This document shows positions 1 to 7,520 of a DNA stretch of 52,223 nt, one piece after another. The stretch comes from a marine gamma proteobacterium HTCC2148 (GTDB taxonomy: Bacteria > Pseudomonadota > Gammaproteobacteria > Pseudomonadales > Halieaceae). Numbering within the stretch: the stretch's first letter is position 1; every line of letters begins with the position of its first letter. The notes below the pieces were generated by a model, which ran no database searches, was not told the DNA's origin, and saw only the letters and a list, made by a program, of their open reading frames with translations. The position numbers and the translations under genes are program-made. The stretch covers positions 532,012 to 584,234 of the forward strand of contig DS999222.1 in assembly GCA_000156295.1 (NCBI GenBank), written 5' to 3'.

Positions 1-2
1 AC

Positions 3-404
3 TCAGATGATATGACTTGCTTCTTCGAGCCAGAAAGAGGTTGGTTGTTCTCAGGTGATTTGTATATTGCCAGTAAAGTCAAGTACATGACGAGAGAAGA
101 AAACGTCAGTCAGATGATTAATAGCTTACGCGCGGCGATGCAGTTGGACTTTCAAGAGTTGTTCTGTGCCCACCGTGGAATCCTTAGTGATGGACCAGCC
201 GCCTTAGCAAAAAAGCTCGATTTCATTGTTTCGTTGCGAGAAGAGGTTCGTTATTGGCGCGATAAGGGTTTGTCTGTGCGAGCGACAACGCGACAGCTGA
301 TTGGCAAGGAAGATATAACAGCCTTAGTAAGCGGCTTCAGTATGTCGAAGCGCAATGTAATTACGGCTTGTTTGCGTAGCTTGGAGGAGGATGAAGCGGC
401 CTAA
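3..404 (+). CDS. MBL-fold metallo-hydrolase, 3' part (truncated by window start)
   Basis: The reading frame is open from the first bases of the window, so this is the C-terminal part of a longer gene. The visible 133 residues begin with a typical core of the metallo-beta-lactamase fold: a SDD segment, then GWLFSGD, whose Asp is the usual bridging metal ligand, and later FCAHRG, whose His fits the last metal ligand. A helical C-terminal region of about 75 residues follows, as in the hydrolase/glyoxalase-like members of the family. The internal ATG at base 12 is not a credible start because it lies inside the fold. The substrate cannot be told. The product is probably cytosolic. Nothing downstream looks like an operon partner: the next 130 bases are empty and then comes a repeat. 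Confidence 0.8.
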   Translation, partial: SDDMTCFFEPERGWLFSGDLYIASKVKYMTREENVSQMINSLRAAMQLDFQELFCAHRGILSDGPAALAKKLDFIVSLREEVRYWRDKGLSVRATTRQLIGKEDITALVSGFSMSKRNVITACLRSLEEDEAA

Positions 405-497
405 TCAACGGCATCTTAAATAGAACGGTGGCTTTATATTCTGTAGGCGGCCCAACGATAAATGTCCCTTATTCTCTAGTATATAAATGGCAGCTAG

Positions 498-535
498 CTT
501 GTCCGCTTTGATCAAGTTCGGCCGCTTTCATCATG
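498..535 (+). repeat. 38-bp direct repeat, copy 1 (IS21-type end-like)
   Basis: This 38-bp segment, starting CTTGTCCGCTTTGATCAAG, recurs at 1970-2007 in the same orientation with two mismatches. The two copies bracket the nitronate monooxygenase remnant, the SDR and the LysR-like remnant. The wording (GATCAAGTTCGGCC followed by TTTCATCATG) resembles the sub-repeats at ends of IS21-family elements; that resemblance is from memory. Copy 1 ends two bases before the point where the nitronate monooxygenase remnant becomes readable, so it may mark a junction. Confidence 0.7.
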
Positions 536-536
536 G

Positions 537-659
537 CATGTTGGTATCGATTTTCTTATTATTTGTGGTCCAATGTATCCTTGCTCTGATGCTGAATTGG
601 TTGCTGCTGTTTCTGAGGCAGAGGCAATAGGGATTATTCAAGCTAACCGTAGAAAATGA
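537..659 (+). pseudogene. Remnant of nitronate monooxygenase N-terminus
   Basis: The frame read from 537 gives HVGIDFLIICGPMYPCSD, followed by AELVAAVSEAEAIGIIQ and a stop at 657-659. This matches the N-terminal flavin-binding strand and helix of nitronate monooxygenases (2-nitropropane dioxygenase family), which normally read like G-I-xx-P-I-I-xG-x-M followed by ELAAAVSxAGGLGII. Only about 40 of some 320-350 residues remain, no start codon is visible, and the 5' side runs directly into the 38-bp repeat. It is therefore a gene fragment, not a working enzyme. An intact family member lies at 43874-44845. The fragment ends 13 bases before the TTG start of the SDR, so the SDR's ribosome-binding region lies just beyond the fragment's end. 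Confidence 0.6.
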
Positions 660-672
660 AGAAGGATAAATT

Positions 673-1500
673 TTGATTAATACAGTTTTCAAAGATGGGG
701 TTTTCGAAGGGAAGGTAGCATTGGTTTCTGGTGGTGGTACAGGTATTGGTTTACGTATCGCTAAAGAGCTTTTATATCTGGGTGCTAGTGTTGCAATTGC
801 CGGGCGTAAAGAAGAAAAACTGGCCGTAGCCATGGAGACGTTAGCGGAGTACGGTGATCGCGCTTTAAGTGTCGTGTGTAATATCCGTGAAGAAGAGCAA
901 GTAAATGCGTGTATTGATACTGTAGTAGAAAAATATGGCAAGCTTGATTTTCTTGTGAATAATGCCGGTGGTCAATTCGCATCACCCGCTGAATCGATAA
1001 AAGCGAAAGGATGGCGTGCGGTAATTGATACAAATCTAACAGGTACTTTTTTAATGTCGCAAGCGGCATTTAATAAAAGTATGAATACAAATGGTGGCGC
1101 TATAGTCAATATCATCGCTAATATGTGGAATGGTTTTCCTATTTTGGCGCATACCGGCGCTGCTAGAGCCGGTGTTGATAATTTGACAAAAACCTTGGCC
1201 GTTGAATGGGGAGCACGTGGTGTAAGAATTAACTCTGTTGCACTCGGTGCTATCCACTCTTCAGGTTTGAACAATTATGACCCTGAGTATCGGAAAGTCT
1301 TTCTAGAAATGGCAAAGAAAAATAAATCCTACCGTTTAGCTACTGAGGCAGAAGCGTCGGCAGCTGTGACCTTCTTGCTTTCACCGGCGGCGATGTTTAT
1401 TACCGGTGAAACACTCAAAGTGGATGGTGGAGCGCCTTTAGATACACCGATGTTTCCGAATGTGGATCATGGCAAGATGCCAGCGTTTGATGATAAATAA
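673..1500 (+). CDS. SDR oxidoreductase, enoyl/dienoyl-CoA reductase-like
   Basis: The 275-residue protein has a Rossmann NAD(P)-binding start (GGGTGIG around residues 20-26) and NNAG at 96-99. It ends with the usual FITGETLKVDGG segment. The canonical YxxxK is absent: the aligned stretch reads HTGAARAGVDNLTK (160-173). That arrangement is known from peroxisomal trans-2-enoyl-CoA reductase and 2,4-dienoyl-CoA reductase relatives, so reduction of an unsaturated acyl-CoA is the best guess. The start is TTG at 673, preceded by GAAGGA about 7 bases upstream; no ATG fits the fold. The gene sits alone between two direct repeats and two gene remnants and is AT-richer than the genes after 2166, which hints at a separate origin. 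Family is sure, substrate is not. Confidence 0.85.
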   Translation: MINTVFKDGVFEGKVALVSGGGTGIGLRIAKELLYLGASVAIAGRKEEKLAVAMETLAEYGDRALSVVCNIREEEQVNACIDTVVEKYGKLDFLVNNAGGQFASPAESIKAKGWRAVIDTNLTGTFLMSQAAFNKSMNTNGGAIVNIIANMWNGFPILAHTGAARAGVDNLTKTLAVEWGARGVRINSVALGAIHSSGLNNYDPEYRKVFLEMAKKNKSYRLATEAEASAAVTFLLSPAAMFITGETLKVDGGAPLDTPMFPNVDHGKMPAFDDK

Positions 1501-1591
1501 CGTTTAACAAAAATAAAAGCGTTTAGTGTATCGGTTGTTATTTAAACTCGCATGGTATTGGCGGCCTCGAAAGAATACTTAACGCAACACC

Positions 1592-1611
1592 CGGCCATTT
1601 AAAAATGGCCG
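1592..1611. terminator. Hairpin downstream of the SDR
   Basis: A perfect 9-bp inverted repeat (CGGCCATTT, AA loop, AAATGGCCG) lies 91 bases after the SDR stop. It has no long T run, so it is a terminator-like hairpin rather than a textbook intrinsic terminator. It could serve either strand, since the LysR-like remnant on the minus strand points toward it. Confidence 0.5.
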
Positions 1612-1626
1612 ATTTCCGTCCACCTT

Positions 1627-1845
1627 TTATGCCGCATGTGCGCCAGCATTGGCAGGCAATTCTCGCATAAAAACTCTCGTGAATTTTTTGACGGAGTTTT
1701 TAACCCAGCCTAAGTACAGGTCATCGTTTGATGTGGCGTAGGTGCCCAGGTACACATAGGACAGGGGTTTGATTAACTTGCCCGAGTATAAATACTCTGC
1801 GGCTACTAAGTCATCACTCAAAATACCCCCTTCACTTTTACACTG
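1627..1845 (-). pseudogene. LysR-type regulator C-terminal remnant
   Basis: The minus strand encodes about 64-70 residues reading SEGGILSDDLVAAEYL, then SGKLIKPLS and a helix with VKNSVKKFTR. The order fits the end of a LysR substrate-binding domain: the GxGI...L turn, a helix with an (A)xxLxSGxLv pattern, a strand, and a final helix before the stop. A normal LysR protein has about 300 residues; here nothing recognisable precedes the piece and no helix-turn-helix is seen. The call rests on pattern resemblance only. The remnant lies between the SDR and repeat copy 2, and would have been a divergent or neighbouring regulator before deletion. Confidence 0.4.
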
Positions 1846-1950
1846 AAAATATGAATTTTTGATGGAGGCCGCAGAAGATTTGGCTACTGTCGCTCTAGGA
1901 GGTCTTGCTTAGAGAATCATGTGGTTATTCCGAGGGGCTAGAAACGGCAA

Positions 1951-2007
1951 TGATCTTGTCCGTTTTGATCTTGTCCGCTTTGATCAAGTTCGGCCACCTT
2001 CATCATG
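1951..2007 (+). repeat. Direct repeat copy 2 with tandem sub-repeat
   Basis: Bases 1970-2007 repeat 498-535 with two changes. Immediately upstream, a degenerate unit TGATCTTGTCCGTTT (1951-1965) is followed by a second TGATCTTGTCCGCTT (1966-1980) and then TGATCAAGTTCGGCC (1981-1995). This makes a three-unit tandem array with a period of about 15 bases. Such short tandem units are typical of the ends of IS21-family insertion sequences, where they are transposase-binding sites. No transposase gene is present in the window, so this would be a solitary end or a decayed element. Confidence 0.6.
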
Positions 2008-2165
2008 TTAATAAGCTAGTGGTCGGGATACCCTTTCTTAAATGTAGCTAGGTGTTTCGAGAGATCTTCGTTGTTAACTCTGAGCGCCGGTTGGCGGGAA
2101 TATAAAAAGTTGTTATGCGCAAGGGCGTAGTCAAATCAAGGGAATGTAGATGAAAGGTAGTTAAC

Positions 2166-4547
2166 ATGAGTATTTGTAATAAAACGCCCATTATCGTAGG
2201 CGTAGGTCAAGTTACAGAACAGGTTCCTGCGGATTTGACGTCCTGCTCTTCACATGCCGATTTAGCCGGTGAAGCTTCACGTCGTGCGATGAGCGATGCC
2301 TTGAACGACTCCCTAGCCGAGCATATCGATACCATAGCCTGTGTACGAACATTTGCCGATTCGCTTTCATCGATCAGTACATCGGCCTCTACCACCACTG
2401 TTGTCGGGTTTAACAATTTCCCCCGCTCTGTGGGCAATCGGATTGGCGCCAATCCAAGCTCCGCCGTGTACGAGGTTGCTGGTGGGCACTCTCCACAGAA
2501 GCTGGTTGGAGAATTTTTCGAGAAGTTAAACGCGGGTGAGTGTGACATGGTGTTGCTCGCTGGCGGCGAAGCAATGGCGAATATTAAAGTCGCATCAAAG
2601 AACAAAGTGCAGCTTGATTGGCGTGAAGAGGTTGCGGGGCAATTGGACGATCGAGGAGTGTTTGACGGTAGCCACTTGATCACTCGTATGGAGTTTGAAC
2701 TTAATTTGATGCAGCCGGTTCAATTTTATGGATTGATGGAGCAAGCGCGCCGGGGCGAAAAGGGGCTGGGTGCTGACGGCTATAACCAGCAAATGGCCAA
2801 TTGCTTTTCCAAACTGTCACGTGTGGCAGCAGACAATCCCTACGCCATGAATACAAAGAGCTATGAAGCGGAAGAACTGATTACGGTTACGGACAACAAC
2901 AAGATGGTGTGTTCACCCTACCCGAAAAACCTGATCGCCAAAGATGGCGTTAACCAGGGGGCAGCGCTGCTGTTGACTACCGTTGGTAAAGCGAAAGAAC
3001 TTGGGATCGCAGAAGAAAAGTGGACCTATTTGCATGGTTATGCCAACACTAAAGACCGTGTAATACTGAAACGCGAAAAAATTGGACGTTCCCGAGCATT
3101 GGAGTTCGCACTTAAAGGCGGGTTGGAAGCAGCGGGTAAAACAAGTGCCGACATCGATCATTTCGATATATACAGTTGTTTTCCTATTGTGGTCGCGGAG
3201 GCCTGTGATGTCATGGGCATTGAAGAAAATGATCCCAGGTCCCTCACCCAAACGGGAGGCCTCGCGTACTTCGGCGGCCCGGGAAATAATTACACTATGC
3301 ACGGCATTGCATCGCTAGTAGAGACTTTGAGAAAAGATCCTGGCAGCTTTGGCATGGCATCTGGCAACGGTGGCTGGATGTCTAAACACTCTGTTGGAGT
3401 CTATTCAACCGCTGCGCCAGAAGGCGGATGGGCATCGTGTGACAGCAGTATGTTACAGATGGTTTTAGATAAAATCCCTGAAGTCGAAGTGGAACACAGT
3501 CCCCATGGCGAGGCGGTGCTCGAAGCCTATATCATTAACTACGTAAAGGGTAATCCTTTCAACAGCGTCATCATTGGGCGGCTAAAAGGCAGTAATAGGC
3601 GCTTTTATGCCACCAGCCCTTTTCTCGATTCCGATACGCTACAGCAAACTTTGAAGGGCGATTGTCTGGGGCAGACGATCTTTGTTGAGGCGGACCCAAA
3701 AGGCAATCGTTACGCCTACAGTGAACCGCGACTTCTGGAGTTCTCGCCGAAGAAGGTAGAGGAATTTCAGGACAGCTACGAATTTTGCAAAGTGGCAAGA
3801 AACGGACACATATTAACGGTTACTATTAATAGACCCGAGACAAGAAATGCACTGCATCCGCCCGCTAACCAAGAGTTGGAAAACGTCTTCAATGCCTTCG
3901 AAAAAGACAAGGATCTTTGGGTCGCTATTTTAACGGGAGAAGGAGATGCCTCCTTCTCTGCGGGTAATGACTTAAAGTATATGGCCTTAGGCGGGGAAGT
4001 GTGGGTCCCTAAAACAGGCTTTGCAGGTATTACATCCCGCACCGATCGAACCAAGCCCATTATTGCCGCAGTAAATGGCGTAGCGCTGGGTGGTGGGCTG
4101 GAGATCGCCATGGCTGCTGACATTATCGTGGCGGTTGAGCATGCCCATTTTGGTTTACCGGAAGTTAAGGTCGGCCTTTTTGCGGGAGCGGGTGGTGTGC
4201 AACGGTTAACCCGGCAGATCGGACGCAAGAAAGCGGTTGAAATGATTATTACTGGCGAGCCCATTACGCCGCAAGAGGCTCTGGATGCAGGCCTGATCAA
4301 CTACGTGGTGCCAGCTGATCAGCTTATGAAGAAGGCTGAGGCGATTGCATTGAAGATTACAGAGGCATCTCCGATGGCGGTCTCCAGCAGCCTTCAACTG
4401 CTTAACGAAAGTTCTCGTTTTGCCAGTGAGGATGACGCCGTCACCTTTTCTCATACGGTGTTCGATAATCTTCTCAATAGTGACGACTTCTTTGAAGGCT
4501 CGATGGCCTTTGCGCAGAAGCGTAAACCTCGATGGATCGGAAAATAG
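2166..4547 (+). CDS. Thiolase-like protein fused to enoyl-CoA hydratase
   Basis: A 793-residue fusion. Residues 1 to about 430 form a SCPx/TLP1-type thiolase (starting with PIIVGVGQVTE; GGLAYFGGPGNNYTMH near 365-380). Residues about 440-530 match the extra C-terminal domain of type-1 thiolase-like proteins (AVLEAYIINY, IGRL, RRFYAT). Residues about 540-793 are a complete crotonase with FSAGNDLKYM as oxyanion-hole segment, GGGLEIAMAAD and FGLPEVKVGL, so both Glu residues expected of a hydratase are present. The usual thiolase nucleophile Cys is not obvious in the segment around YEVAGGHSP. The linker is continuous with no stop or frameshift. It likely performs hydration and thiolysis in one polypeptide. 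It is the first gene of a tight operon, with the acyl-CoA synthetase 10 bases downstream. An AAAGG element precedes the ATG. Confidence 0.9.
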   Translation: MSICNKTPIIVGVGQVTEQVPADLTSCSSHADLAGEASRRAMSDALNDSLAEHIDTIACVRTFADSLSSISTSASTTTVVGFNNFPRSVGNRIGANPSSAVYEVAGGHSPQKLVGEFFEKLNAGECDMVLLAGGEAMANIKVASKNKVQLDWREEVAGQLDDRGVFDGSHLITRMEFELNLMQPVQFYGLMEQARRGEKGLGADGYNQQMANCFSKLSRVAADNPYAMNTKSYEAEELITVTDNNKMVCSPYPKNLIAKDGVNQGAALLLTTVGKAKELGIAEEKWTYLHGYANTKDRVILKREKIGRSRALEFALKGGLEAAGKTSADIDHFDIYSCFPIVVAEACDVMGIEENDPRSLTQTGGLAYFGGPGNNYTMHGIASLVETLRKDPGSFGMASGNGGWMSKHSVGVYSTAAPEGGWASCDSSMLQMVLDKIPEVEVEHSPHGEAVLEAYIINYVKGNPFNSVIIGRLKGSNRRFYATSPFLDSDTLQQTLKGDCLGQTIFVEADPKGNRYAYSEPRLLEFSPKKVEEFQDSYEFCKVARNGHILTVTINRPETRNALHPPANQELENVFNAFEKDKDLWVAILTGEGDASFSAGNDLKYMALGGEVWVPKTGFAGITSRTDRTKPIIAAVNGVALGGGLEIAMAADIIVAVEHAHFGLPEVKVGLFAGAGGVQRLTRQIGRKKAVEMIITGEPITPQEALDAGLINYVVPADQLMKKAEAIALKITEASPMAVSSSLQLLNESSRFASEDDAVTFSHTVFDNLLNSDDFFEGSMAFAQKRKPRWIGK

Positions 4548-4557
4548 GAAATTTACT

Positions 4558-6192
4558 ATGAGCGTTTTATTACCACTTCAACAGTTTTCTCAACGAGTGA
4601 AACTGAATCCTGATCAACCCTATTTGCATCAGCCGGTCGACAGCCTATGGAATACCTACTCCTTTAAAGATGTTGATACCATGGCAAGAAAGATTGCCAC
4701 AGGCCTGTTGGATCAAGGCTACCAAAGGGGTGATCGAATCGCCATTCTGGCGAAAAACTGTGCTGAGTGGATCGTGGCAGACCTGGCAATCATGATGGCC
4801 GGAATGATCAGTATACCCATTTACACCACGGCCAGTGTGGATACGATTAAACACACTATCAGTCACAGTGGCGCAACAGCCATCTTCATGGGTAAGCTCG
4901 ACGATACCCGTGCGGCGGAGGAGGCTTGTCGGGACCTGAAGAAGATCGCCTTTCCCTATCCAACGGTTGAGTCCGAATTTAATTGGAATCATTGGCTGGA
5001 AAACTATGCTCCACTTATGAACATTGATAACCCTGCCAGTGATAACACTTTAACGATTGTCTATACATCGGGCAGCACAGGAGTCCCTAAAGGTGTTGTG
5101 CTTACACACGGCCACCTTGCTGCCGGAGTTCAGGGGCTCGATGACTTCTACTCTGCTTCACACAACCGCTTGCTCTCCTATCTGCCCATGGCACATATAG
5201 CAGAGCGAGCTCTTGTGTTCATGGGGTCGGTATACAACCCCTTGGAAATTTTCTTTAATGAAAGCCTGAATACGTTTGCGCAAGATTTACACCATGCACA
5301 GGTCACCGTTTTCTTGGCGGTTCCAAGAATATGGACAAAGCTTCAGTCGCAGGTGTTTGCAACCCTCAAAGATGCTGATCTCCAGCCGTTATTGGTGTCG
5401 AATCAGGGCGCTATGATTGCAGCACAAATCCGAGAAAAACTTGGGTTTAAACACTGTAAGCGATTTGCATCTGGCGCCGCACCCATTGCACCCAGTCTTC
5501 TGGAATGGTTTGGTCGAATTGGCATAGATATCTCCGAGGGATTTGGGATGACTGAGACCGGTGGGCTGGTATGTAGCAATTCGCCATTTTTTAAGGAGCG
5601 GCTGGGAAGTATTGGCACACCGGTCAAAGGTGTTGAAATGAAACTCTCTGACCAAGGAGAGATTTTTGTTCGTGGAGCCTCTGTGTTTAATGAGTATTAT
5701 CAAAACCCAAAAGCGACTCAAGAAACCTTTGATCAGGGTTGGTTAAAAACCGGGGATCGAGGTGTTGTGGATGAAAATGGAGCTTGGAGAATCACTGGCA
5801 GGCTTAAGGAGCAATTCAAAACCGCTAAAGGTAAATATGTTGCTCCTGTGCCGATTGAATTGCTGGTGTCAGAAAATACCGATATTGAGCAGGTTTGTGT
5901 AACGGGCTCTGGGATGCCTCAACCCGTGGCGCTTGTGGTTTTGAATGCAGAGAATGGGCATAAAAACCAGGCAGTTGTCGATCGTCTTAATGGCTCTCTG
6001 GATAAGTTGAATGGCGAGCTTGAATCGCACGAAAGATTGGCAGCGTTGTTTGTCGTTGAAACCCCTTGGACGATCGAAAATGAACTGTTGACGGCAACGA
6101 TGAAACTGAAAAGAGACAATATCGAGAGACGATATCGGGAAGTGTTGATGTCGACAAATCCAAGTGGGGTCGTCTGGGAGGCTGATATCTAA
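4558..6192 (+). CDS. AMP-binding acyl-CoA synthetase
   Basis: A 544-residue adenylate-forming enzyme of the long-chain fatty acid CoA ligase type, converting a free acid to acyl-CoA with ATP and CoA. Motifs: YTSGSTGVPKG (P-loop-like A3 motif, near residue 165), EGFGMTETGG (A5, near 328) and WLKTGDRG (A7, near 397), then GRLKEQFKTAKGKYVAP in the C-terminal lid. The frame is open further upstream, but ATG at 4558 is the start: it has GGAAA about 6 bases before it, begins the recognised fold, and lies 10 bases after the preceding stop. Chain-length preference cannot be read. By position it should activate the acid made by the dehydrogenases encoded just downstream and feed the thiolase-crotonase fusion. 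Confidence 0.92.
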   Translation: MSVLLPLQQFSQRVKLNPDQPYLHQPVDSLWNTYSFKDVDTMARKIATGLLDQGYQRGDRIAILAKNCAEWIVADLAIMMAGMISIPIYTTASVDTIKHTISHSGATAIFMGKLDDTRAAEEACRDLKKIAFPYPTVESEFNWNHWLENYAPLMNIDNPASDNTLTIVYTSGSTGVPKGVVLTHGHLAAGVQGLDDFYSASHNRLLSYLPMAHIAERALVFMGSVYNPLEIFFNESLNTFAQDLHHAQVTVFLAVPRIWTKLQSQVFATLKDADLQPLLVSNQGAMIAAQIREKLGFKHCKRFASGAAPIAPSLLEWFGRIGIDISEGFGMTETGGLVCSNSPFFKERLGSIGTPVKGVEMKLSDQGEIFVRGASVFNEYYQNPKATQETFDQGWLKTGDRGVVDENGAWRITGRLKEQFKTAKGKYVAPVPIELLVSENTDIEQVCVTGSGMPQPVALVVLNAENGHKNQAVVDRLNGSLDKLNGELESHERLAALFVVETPWTIENELLTATMKLKRDNIERRYREVLMSTNPSGVVWEADI

Positions 6193-6278
6193 CTGGCAAG
6201 CTGATTTATTAGACAGAATAAATGTGGCATGCATATTCGTCTTTAGATAAAAACCGATTACCATTTTAGGACGTTATT

Positions 6279-7487
6279 ATGATTTTTTTACTTCAAACCC
6301 TATTTTATAAATTATTAATGCAGGCGACAGGGATGTTGCTAAAAATAGTGCCGCAGCCTAAGCCGACGATTTATTGTGGTCCAGGTTCATCGTTGCAATT
6401 GTGTGGCAATATGATTCAGTTTGGTTACAAGCATGTTCTAATTGTGACCGATGCAATACTGCATGAAATGGGCTTGCTGGATGCGGTTAAAGCCAAGTTT
6501 GAAACCGCTGGCGTCCGGGTGACGGTTTATGACGGTGTCGAGCCAAATCCTACCTTTGCGCAAGTTCATGCCGGCTTGAAACTGGCAAAAGAAAATAGCT
6601 GCGATGCTATCTTAACGTTTGGTGGAGGCTCACCCATTGATACTGCCAAAGTTATCTCAATTGCCGTTACCAACACGAAAACCCCGGAACAGCTGGTGGG
6701 TTATTTTAAGGCAAAAAATCCAGGCTTACCCCTGTTTGCTGTGCCAACAACAGCAGGAACCGGCTCCGAAGTCTCTCTAGGTGCGGTTATTTCCGACCCT
6801 GTTAGCCATAAAAAAGGTTTCGTTGCTGAACCTAAAACTATACCGGTTGCAGCGGCCCTCGATCCCAGTGTTATGCTGGGGCTGCCTGCGCCGATCACCG
6901 CGGCTACGGGGGTGGATGCTTTAACTCACGCGGTAGAGGCCTATATTTCTAAGCTCGCCTCCGACGAGTCGGACGCTTACGCAATCGCCTCGGTTAAAAT
7001 GATTTTTCAAAACTTGAAAGAAGCGTACAGCAATGGCAGCAACATTGAGGCCCGTGAGAGCATGGCGCTGGCTTCCTGTTACGCGTCTTTGGCCCTCAAT
7101 AAAGCCCTGTTAGGTTATGTTCACGGTATCGCTCATCAGTTTGGCGGCTACTATAACACCCCTCACGGCCTCGCAAATGCCATCGTGTTGCCTCATGTTC
7201 TCGATTACAGTCAGGATGCATGTATAGACCGATTATCGGAGTTAGCCGTGGCTGTGGAGCTGGGGCGCGACACAGAGTCTAAGTCGGTACTGGCGCAAAA
7301 ATTTGTTGATGCTGTGCGCCAACTCAATAGTGATTTAAATATTCCGAGTACGCTGGATGCTCTTAATGAGTCAGATATTCCTGGGATTGTGAAAGCCGCG
7401 CTCAAGGAGTCTCACTACACTTATCCCGTTCCTAAGTATATGAACCAGGCGCAGTGTGAGGCTTTGGTTGCAAAGATGGTCAGTTAA
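6279..7487 (+). CDS. Iron-containing alcohol dehydrogenase
   Basis: A 402-residue group III (Fe-dependent) alcohol dehydrogenase. GGGSPIDTAK binds the NAD(P) cofactor. The metal ligands are visible as Asp and His in GVDALTHAVEAY and as two His in GYVHGIAHQFGG and TPHGLANAIVLP. The first 35 or so residues are hydrophobic (FLLQTLFYKLLMQ) and longer than in many members, possibly a membrane-associating lead. AGGA stands about 8 bases before ATG 6279; an internal ATG at 6318 is an alternative. The gene follows the acyl-CoA synthetase by 86 bases and precedes an aldehyde dehydrogenase by 33. This context suggests oxidation of an alcohol to the aldehyde used by the next enzyme, although family members can also reduce aldehydes. 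Confidence 0.93.
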   Translation: MIFLLQTLFYKLLMQATGMLLKIVPQPKPTIYCGPGSSLQLCGNMIQFGYKHVLIVTDAILHEMGLLDAVKAKFETAGVRVTVYDGVEPNPTFAQVHAGLKLAKENSCDAILTFGGGSPIDTAKVISIAVTNTKTPEQLVGYFKAKNPGLPLFAVPTTAGTGSEVSLGAVISDPVSHKKGFVAEPKTIPVAAALDPSVMLGLPAPITAATGVDALTHAVEAYISKLASDESDAYAIASVKMIFQNLKEAYSNGSNIEARESMALASCYASLALNKALLGYVHGIAHQFGGYYNTPHGLANAIVLPHVLDYSQDACIDRLSELAVAVELGRDTESKSVLAQKFVDAVRQLNSDLNIPSTLDALNESDIPGIVKAALKESHYTYPVPKYMNQAQCEALVAKMVS

Positions 7488-7520
7488 GTTTCGAACCTTG
7501 CTTAATATTTTGGAGTTAGT

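Larger units (their letters stand above)
1501..2165. other. Non-coding, scarred spacer
   Basis: These 665 bases hold no intact gene. They contain the hairpin at 1592-1611, the LysR-like remnant and repeat copy 2 at 1951-2007. The last 150 bases before 2166 probably carry the promoter of the thiolase-fusion operon; no convincing -35/-10 pair was identified. A Shine-Dalgarno-like AAAGG precedes the 2166 start. Confidence 0.6.
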
